This document shows, piece by piece, positions 34,922-40,099 of a stretch of DNA of 40,099 nt (its first letter is position 1; every line of letters begins with the position of its first letter). The stretch comes from Sphingomonadales bacterium (GTDB lineage: Bacteria > Pseudomonadota > Alphaproteobacteria > Sphingomonadales > Sphingomonadaceae). The translations under genes and the position numbers were made by a program. The notes beneath the pieces were generated by a model. That model had not been told where the DNA came from and did not search any database. It saw only the letters and a list, made by a program, of their open reading frames with translations. The DNA lies in contig JAIYAY010000007.1 in NCBI GenBank assembly GCA_027488785.1, positions 1 to 40,099 on the forward strand. The letters run 5' to 3'.

Positions 34922-36104
34922 AGAATGCTGCTATCCCAGTGATGGCGCGGCCCAATATAAGCGCGTGCACATCATGCGCGCCTTCATAGGTGTTGACTGT
35001 CTCCAGATTCACCATGTGGCGCATGACCTGATATTCCTCGCTAATGCCGTTGCCGCCATGCATGTCACGGGCTGCACGGGCAATATCGAGGGCTTTGCCC
35101 ACATTGTTGCGCTTAACGATGGAAATCATATCGGGCGCAAGCTGGCCTTCGTCCATCAAGCGGCCAACACGCAGAGATGCCTGAAGCCCCATGGCGATAT
35201 CTGTCATCATGTCGGCCAGCTTCTTTTGATATAACTGGTTAGCGGCAAGCGGTTTACCAAATTGGTGGCGATCAAGGCCATATTGTCGCGCCGCGTGCAT
35301 GCAGAATTCTGCTGCACCCAAGGCGCCCCAACTGATACCGTACCGGGCGCGATTGAGACAGCCGAACGGGCCTTTTAGCCCTTGTACATCGGGCAGTAAC
35401 GCGTCTTCACCAACTTCGACATTGTCCATGATAATCATGCCCGTGGTCGATGCGCGTAACGACAGCTTCCCCTGAATTTTAGGCGCAGTGAGGCCCTTCA
35501 TACCTTTTTCAAGCACAAAGCCGCGAATGCCGCCGCCATGTGCTTCGGATTTTGCCCAGACGACAAAAACATCGGCAAATGGTGCATTGGAAATCCACGT
35601 TTTCGATCCATTGATGACATATCCGCCATCAACCTTTTTGGCGAAGGTGCGCATGCCCGCTGGGTCCGATCCCGCGTCAGGCTCCGTTAGGCCAAAGCAG
35701 CCGATCAACGTGCCCGCAGCCAGACTCGGGAGATATTTGCGCCTTTGTTCTTCTGATCCGTAGGCATAGATGGGATGCATCACGAGCGACGACTGCACTG
35801 ATGCCATCGACCGATATCCCGAGTCGACACGCTCAATTTCGCGCGCGATCAGCCCGTAAGCGACATAAGACGCTCCAGCGCCGCCATATTCCTCCGGAAT
35901 GGTGGCACCAAGCAGGCCAGTCTGCCCCATCAACGGGAACAATTCCGGCGCATCACATTCCGTCCGGTAGGCATCGATAACGCGTGGCTGCAATTCGCTT
36001 TGCGCAAAGGCGCGCGCGCTATCTCGGATCATGCGTTCGTCTTCGGTCAGTTGGTCCTCCAGACGAAAAGGGTCAGACCAATCGAATGCTGCCAACTCGG
36101 CCAT
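34920..36104 (-). CDS. gcdH: Glutaryl-CoA dehydrogenase
   Basis: An FAD enzyme that oxidises and decarboxylates glutaryl-CoA to crotonyl-CoA in lysine and tryptophan breakdown. It has 394 residues from ATG 36104, which has GGAGAT before it; the frame runs to 36212 without support. The substrate-binding Arg98 in [10 protein letters not shown] and the catalytic Glu374 in TYEGAHDVH both match glutaryl-CoA dehydrogenases rather than general acyl-CoA dehydrogenases. The FAD/acyl motif is [14 protein letters not shown]. It is divergent from an ALDH7-type gene of the same pathway. Confidence 0.94.
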   Translation of the reverse strand: MAELAAFDWSDPFRLEDQLTEDERMIRDSARAFAQSELQPRVIDAYRTECDAPELFPLMGQTGLLGATIPEEYGGAGASYVAYGLIAREIERVDSGYRSMASVQSSLVMHPIYAYGSEEQRRKYLPSLAAGTLIGCFGLTEPDAGSDPAGMRTFAKKVDGGYVINGSKTWISNAPFADVFVVWAKSEAHGGGIRGFVLEKGMKGLTAPKIQGKLSLRASTTGMIIMDNVEVGEDALLPDVQGLKGPFGCLNRARYGISWGALGAAEFCMHAARQYGLDRHQFGKPLAANQLYQKKLADMMTDIAMGLQASLRVGRLMDEGQLAPDMISIVKRNNVGKALDIARAARDMHGGNGISEEYQVMRHMVNLETVNTYEGAHDVHALILGRAITGIAAF

Positions 36105-36249
36105 TTTTATCTCCATTGGGAAGGCCTGCTGAATAGCGACCTGCGTCCTGTTTGCCTTTATAAGCGTGCGGGCAAGACAGCAACCCTTGCCATCAACTCT
36201 ACGCCTTGCCATGCGCTATGGGACTGCAGAATAAAGACTGGAGAAAATA

Positions 36250-37746
36250 ATGGCACTCGCAGCCGAAACGAAAACGCTTCTCGAAACGCTGGGCTGTATC
36301 ATAGATGGCGGCGACCTTGCTGTGCACAGCCCTATTGATGCTAGTCGTATCGGGGCGGTGGTGACTGCGACGGTCGACGACATCAACGACGCCGTTGAAA
36401 AATCAAACACGGCCTTTCTGCATTGGCGTAATGTCCCCGCGCCGCGCCGTGGGGAGCTTGTCCGCTTATTTGGCAATGCATTGCGTGAACAAAAACATAA
36501 CCTTGCCCGTCTTGTCACGATTGATTGCGGAAAGCCGCTGTCGGAAGGACTTGGCGAAGTGCAGGAAATGATCGACATTTGCGATTTTGCCGTGGGCCTT
36601 TCGCGGCAATTGCATGGCCTGACCATCGCCAGCGAGCGGCCTGGCCACCGGATGATGGAGCAATGGCATCCGCTGGGACCCGTGCTGATCATTTCCGCAT
36701 TTAACTTTCCGGTCGCGGTGTGGGCATGGAACGCAGCTTTGGCATTGGTGTGTGGCAACAGCGTCATTTGGAAACCATCGGAAAAAACACCACTGACGGC
36801 GGCTGCGGTCCAAGCTATTTTTGAAAAGGCGATTGCCGCTTTTGGCGATGCACCTGCGCATCTGTCGCAAGTCGTTCAGGGCGGACGCGATATAGGGGCT
36901 GCGTTGGTTGCTGATCCGCGTATCGCTTTGATCTCCGCCACAGGTAGCACGGAAATGGGCCGACAGGTCGGGCAAGTGGCCGCGAACCGCTTTGCCAAAA
37001 CCATTCTTGAATTGGGCGGGAATAACGCCGCGATTATCAGCGACAAGGCAGACCTTGCGTTGGCACTACGCGGCGTGTTGTTCTCGGCATTTGGCACCAG
37101 CGGCCAAAGATGCACCAGTTTACGCCGGTTGTTCGTGCATGACGCGATCTATGACAATTTCGTCAGCGCGCTTCAGTCAGCCAGCGGTTCGATAGCGGTC
37201 GGTAACCCGCTGGACGGCAATAATCTTGCAGGTCCGTTGATTGACGAGGCTGTATTTGCCAGCATGCAAGCAGCTCTGGATGAAGCAAAGGCACTTGGCG
37301 GACACATTAGCGGTGGCGAACGTATCGCGATGGACGGCGTCTATGTCCGCCCCGCTTTGGTCGAGATGCCCGGCCATATTGGCCCAGCGTTACGAGAGAC
37401 CTTCGCGCCGATCCTCTATATTTTCCGTTATCATGATTTGGCCGACGCCATTGCCCTGCAAAACAGCGTCGGCGCAGGATTGTCATCCTCCATATTCTCA
37501 ACCGACATCCGCGAATGCGAACGATTTTTGTCTGCCGAAGGTAGTGATTGCGGCATTGCCAATGTTAACATCGGCACGTCCGGCGCGGAAATTGGCGGCG
37601 CATTTGGCGGAGAAAAGGAAACCGGCGGCGGCCGCGAGTCGGGTTCGGACGCATGGAAGGCCTATATGCGCCGGGTGACCAACACGATAAATTATTCGGA
37701 CAATCTGCCACTTGCGCAAGGGGTGACATTCGACATAATTCCGTGA
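36250..37746 (+). CDS. ALDH7-type aldehyde dehydrogenase (probable aminoadipate-semialdehyde/piperideine-6-carboxylate dehydrogenase)
   Basis: A 498-residue NAD-dependent dehydrogenase. The active-site Glu254 is in TILELGGNNAAI and Cys288 is in TSGQRCTSLRR. GGNNA in place of GGKSP, together with AFNFPVAVWAWNAALAL, is the antiquitin (ALDH7/AmaB) signature. The enzyme would oxidise alpha-aminoadipate semialdehyde to aminoadipate in lysine breakdown. Its divergent partner is glutaryl-CoA dehydrogenase, a later step of the same route, which supports the assignment. Confidence 0.88.
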   Translation: MALAAETKTLLETLGCIIDGGDLAVHSPIDASRIGAVVTATVDDINDAVEKSNTAFLHWRNVPAPRRGELVRLFGNALREQKHNLARLVTIDCGKPLSEGLGEVQEMIDICDFAVGLSRQLHGLTIASERPGHRMMEQWHPLGPVLIISAFNFPVAVWAWNAALALVCGNSVIWKPSEKTPLTAAAVQAIFEKAIAAFGDAPAHLSQVVQGGRDIGAALVADPRIALISATGSTEMGRQVGQVAANRFAKTILELGGNNAAIISDKADLALALRGVLFSAFGTSGQRCTSLRRLFVHDAIYDNFVSALQSASGSIAVGNPLDGNNLAGPLIDEAVFASMQAALDEAKALGGHISGGERIAMDGVYVRPALVEMPGHIGPALRETFAPILYIFRYHDLADAIALQNSVGAGLSSSIFSTDIRECERFLSAEGSDCGIANVNIGTSGAEIGGAFGGEKETGGGRESGSDAWKAYMRRVTNTINYSDNLPLAQGVTFDIIP

Positions 37747-37753
37747 TTATATC

Positions 37754-37819
37754 GTCATCCTGAACTTGTTTCAGGATAAAGAGCAGCGGTGTGTTATCCT
37801 GCAACTGGTTCAGGATGAC
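37754..37819. repeat. Palindromic dispersed-repeat element upstream of the carotenoid oxygenase
   Basis: Perfect 12-bp outer arms GTCATCCTGAAC and GTTCAGGATGAC are 42 bp apart. Each end also folds on its own (TCCTGAA-CTTG-TTCAGGA, and ATCCTG...CAGGAT). The string CCTGAACTTGTTTCAGG is, from memory, a widespread REP-like element in sphingomonad and related genomes. It ends 20 bp before the start of the oxygenase gene. Confidence 0.8.
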
Positions 37820-37838
37820 GAAGGATAGGAAGAAGCGC

Positions 37839-39293
37839 ATGCGGGTCGAAAAACTGCCGTCAGTGAAAGCAACGCTGCAACCGAGCAACCATCCTTATCT
37901 CAACGGGGCGTGGACGCCGCAGCATGAGGAAGTCACGGCAACCGAGCTTGATGTCATCGAGGGCCGTATTCCCGACGACATTGACGGCGTTTATTTGCGC
38001 AACACTGAAAACCAGTTGCATCAACCGCTGGGACGTTATCACCCGTTTGACGGCGATGGCATGATCCATCAGATCGATTTTTCTGGCGGCAAGGCAAGCT
38101 ATCGCAACCGGTTTGTCCGCACCCGTTGCTTTCAGGCCGAGCAGGATGCGGGCGGATCCTTATGGGGCGGGCTGATGGATAAAGCGGGCGTGTCCAAGCG
38201 CCCAGGCTTTGGCGCGCATGGTAGCCTAAAGGATTCCTCTAGCACTGACATCATTGTGCACGCGGGCAAGGCTGTCTCCACTTTCTACCAATGCGGGGAG
38301 GGCTATGTGCTTGACCCCGAAACGCTGGAGCAAGAGGGCATCGCGTCTTGGGTTCCGCTTGATGGTATTTCCGCGCACCCCAAGGTGGACGAACGCACCG
38401 GCGAATTATTGTTCTTCAACTATTCCAAGCACGCCCCCTATATGCATTATGGCGTCGTTGATCGCACTGGGAAGTTGGCGCATTATGTGCCCATCCCGCT
38501 GCCGGGGCCGCGCCTGCCGCATGACATGATGTTCACGCAAAACTGGTCGATATTGTGCGACTTCCCGTTGTTCTGGGACGAAGAATTGCTGAAGCGCAAT
38601 GTCCATGTGACCCGGTTGCATGAGGGACTACCATCGCGTTTTGCGCTCATTCCGCGTTATGGGCAGCCTGAGGATATTCGATGGTTTGAGGCGGATCCGA
38701 CTTTCGTCCTGCACTTCATCAATGCCTATGAAGATGGCGACGAAATCATACTCGACGGCTATTTCGAAGAAGACCCTTATCCGCCACCACTCGAAAATGC
38801 GGACGGCTATGGTCATATGATGGCGTATGTCGACGAACATAGCTTCAAGCCAAAGCTGCACCGCTGGCGGTTTAACTTGGCTGATGGCACAACGCGCGAA
38901 GAGCGTCTGGACGACCGCATTCTTGAATTTGGGATGATGAACCAGCGATACTTGGGATTGCCCTATAGATACGCCTATAGCACGACGTCTAAACCCGGCT
39001 GGTTCCTGTTTAACGGTTTTGTGAAGCATGACATGGTCACGGGCGAGTCATGGTCCCTAGAGCTTCCTGAGGGGCGTTACGGCAGTGAAGCACCCTTTGC
39101 CCCACGCGTCGGTGCGGTCGACGAAGATGACGGCTATCTCGTCAGCTTTGTAACTGACGAAAATCTCGGGACATCGGAATGCATATTGATCGACTGCAAA
39201 CGCTTTGCAGAAGGGCCAGTGTGCCGGATTGCGCTGCCGCACAAGATTAGCAGCGGCACCCATGCCCATTGGGCGGATCGCTCGGTCCTTTAA
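37839..39293 (+). CDS. Carotenoid oxygenase family enzyme (carotenoid- or stilbene-cleaving dioxygenase)
   Basis: A non-heme iron dioxygenase of 484 residues from ATG 37839 (AGGA upstream). Upstream in-frame ATGs lie in the palindromic repeat and are less likely. The four iron-binding histidines are visible: His180 (GISAHPKVD), His228 (RLPHDMMF), His292 (FVLHFINAYEDGD) and His475 (SGTHAHW). The N-terminus YLRNTENQL and HPFDGDGMIH are family strings. Members cleave C=C bonds in carotenoids, giving retinal or other apocarotenoids, or in stilbenes and isoeugenol-like phenols; sphingomonads have both. Sequence alone does not decide between them. A retinal-using rhodopsin in the same window makes apocarotenoid cleavage worth considering. 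Confidence 0.9.
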   Translation: MRVEKLPSVKATLQPSNHPYLNGAWTPQHEEVTATELDVIEGRIPDDIDGVYLRNTENQLHQPLGRYHPFDGDGMIHQIDFSGGKASYRNRFVRTRCFQAEQDAGGSLWGGLMDKAGVSKRPGFGAHGSLKDSSSTDIIVHAGKAVSTFYQCGEGYVLDPETLEQEGIASWVPLDGISAHPKVDERTGELLFFNYSKHAPYMHYGVVDRTGKLAHYVPIPLPGPRLPHDMMFTQNWSILCDFPLFWDEELLKRNVHVTRLHEGLPSRFALIPRYGQPEDIRWFEADPTFVLHFINAYEDGDEIILDGYFEEDPYPPPLENADGYGHMMAYVDEHSFKPKLHRWRFNLADGTTREERLDDRILEFGMMNQRYLGLPYRYAYSTTSKPGWFLFNGFVKHDMVTGESWSLELPEGRYGSEAPFAPRVGAVDEDDGYLVSFVTDENLGTSECILIDCKRFAEGPVCRIALPHKISSGTHAHWADRSVL

Positions 39294-39337
39294 CGCGAAG
39301 TTATGTCTGGAAAACGACTTTGGTGACCGGTTTGGAT

Positions 39338-39414
39338 TGGCGCGCCCTACAGGAGTCGAACCTGTGGCCTCAAGATTAGAAGTCTCGCGCTCTATCCAGC
39401 TGAGCTAAGGGCGC
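39338..39414 (-). tRNA. tRNA-Arg (anticodon TCT)
   Basis: 77 nt on the minus strand including encoded CCA. Acceptor arms GCGCCCT / AGGGCGC, D arm AGCTCAGCTGGATAGAGC, anticodon loop CTTCTAA with TCT (reads AGA) and T arm with GGTTCGACTCC. All stems pair, with one G-T in the anticodon stem. Confidence 0.97.
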
Positions 39415-39471
39415 GCGCTTCCTGCGCAATAACGGCTTTGCGCGCGAACGCAAAGCTGCTTATGTCAATTT

Positions 39472-40099
39472 ATGCAAGACACACCAATTATCGCCCGAAG
39501 CGCAAGCGACCTCACTGGTCGCCAGTTTCGCTATTATGATTTCGTCATGGCGGCCTTTGTCGCCATTTTGTTGCTTTCGAATATCATTGGTGCGGCGAAG
39601 CCTGCGGCGGTCACGATATCTGGTACGCAATGGATTTTTGGCGCTGGGATATTATTCTTCCCATTGGGCTACGTCATTGGTGACGTGCTGACCGAAGTTT
39701 ATGGCTATGCCCGCGCGCGCCGCGTCATCTGGGTCGGCTTTGCGGCGCTGTTGTTCATGGCGTTTATGAGCTGGGTAGTCGTTGCCCTGCCGCCTGCACC
39801 CGGTTGGGATGGGCAGGCGGCGTATGAAAGCGTTTTTGGGCAGGTTTGGCGGATCGTCATTGCATCGATTACGGCATTTTGGGCGGGCGAGTTCGTGAAC
39901 AGCTATGTCATGGCGCGGATGAAGGTTTGGACCGCGGGAAAACATTTATGGTCGCGCACCATTGGCTCGACGATTGTGGGGCAGGGCATCGATAGCCTCA
40001 TTTTTTACCCGCTGGCTTTTTGGGGGACGTGGAGCAACGAGCAGGTCATCAGCGTTATGATTACCAACTGGTTGTTGAAAGTGGGCTGGGAAGTTGTCC
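39472..40099 (+). CDS. yhhQ: Queuosine precursor transporter, YhhQ/VUT family (3' end cut by window edge)
   Basis: 209 codons are visible and the frame is open at the window edge. After MQDTPIIARSAS there are several membrane helices. The family core FFPLGYVIGDVLTEVYGYARARRVIW is clear, followed by FWAGEFVNSYVMARMK and GSTIVGQGIDSLIFYPLAF. YhhQ proteins import queuine precursors (preQ0/preQ1) for tRNA modification. No preQ1 riboswitch was seen in the short leader between tRNA-Arg and the start. Confidence 0.92.
   Translation, partial: MQDTPIIARSASDLTGRQFRYYDFVMAAFVAILLLSNIIGAAKPAAVTISGTQWIFGAGILFFPLGYVIGDVLTEVYGYARARRVIWVGFAALLFMAFMSWVVVALPPAPGWDGQAAYESVFGQVWRIVIASITAFWAGEFVNSYVMARMKVWTAGKHLWSRTIGSTIVGQGIDSLIFYPLAFWGTWSNEQVISVMITNWLLKVGWEVV

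Noticed and set aside
39415-39471. preQ1 riboswitch before the YhhQ-type transporter
   Set aside because: The gap is only 57 bp and I saw no preQ1-type hairpin with an A-rich tail.

Overview
The window looks like a chromosomal segment of an alphaproteobacterium, most likely a sphingomonad (Sphingorhabdus/Sphingopyxis/Novosphingobium type). This placement is inference from gene content: pgsA-moaD-moaE, argD-argF-hslO, a DUF2794 gene, a coniferyl-aldehyde-type ALDH, a lipoprotein quinohemoprotein alcohol dehydrogenase, a carotenoid/stilbene-cleaving oxygenase, and PstC/PstA permeases with long N-terminal parts. Almost everything is core or catabolic metabolism. No phage, transposon, CRISPR array or defence island is visible. 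The only clearly mobile-type cargo is a vapBC toxin-antitoxin pair.

Layout. 1-606 (-): 5' part of a microbial rhodopsin gene of the xanthorhodopsin/Gloeobacter-rhodopsin type, cut by the window edge, with a promoter that carries a 21-bp-phased direct repeat. 1063-2858 (-): glnB-glnA, with a candidate sigma-54 promoter. 3033-8989 (-): quinohemoprotein alcohol dehydrogenase, DJ-1/PfpI protein, thiolase and acyl-CoA synthetase, divergent from an aldehyde dehydrogenase (9109-10530, +); together these could take an alcohol to an acyl-CoA. 10621-10704: tRNA-Leu(CAA). 10777-12832 (-): an SDR and an LplT-like MFS transporter. 12963-14228 (+): pgsA-moaD-moaE, convergent with oxyR (14225-15130, -). 15287-16350 (+): serine acetyltransferase and DUF2794. 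16398-17300 (-): a 3-hydroxyacyl-CoA-type SDR.

17490-26049 is a complete phosphate module: an OprP-like porin (+), and phoR-pstS-pstC-pstA-pstB-phoU-phoB on the minus strand. A three-repeat Pho box overlaps the 3' end of phoR, and a strong hairpin lies between pstS and pstC. 26167-30865: gph (-), then glmU, vapB, vapC and glmS (+); the toxin-antitoxin pair is wedged between the two amino-sugar genes and its operator runs into the antitoxin start codon. 30948-31073: a 41-residue single-span membrane ORF. 31187-34217 (+): argD-argF-hslO. 34355-34759 (+): a secreted DUF3617-like protein, followed by a candidate three-hairpin sRNA (34831-34921). 34920-36104 (-) and 36250-37746 (+): glutaryl-CoA dehydrogenase and an ALDH7-type dehydrogenase, a probable lysine-catabolic pair. 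37754-37819: a dispersed palindromic repeat. 37839-39293 (+): carotenoid-oxygenase family enzyme. 39338-39414 (-): tRNA-Arg(TCT). 39472 to the edge (+): YhhQ-type queuosine-precursor transporter, cut by the window end.

I found no wholly new multi-gene system. The most rewarding leads are the rhodopsin promoter repeats, the candidate sRNA, the vapBC insertion between glmU and glmS, the Pho-box/hairpin architecture of the pst operon, and the possible retinal-supply link between the rhodopsin and the carotenoid oxygenase.
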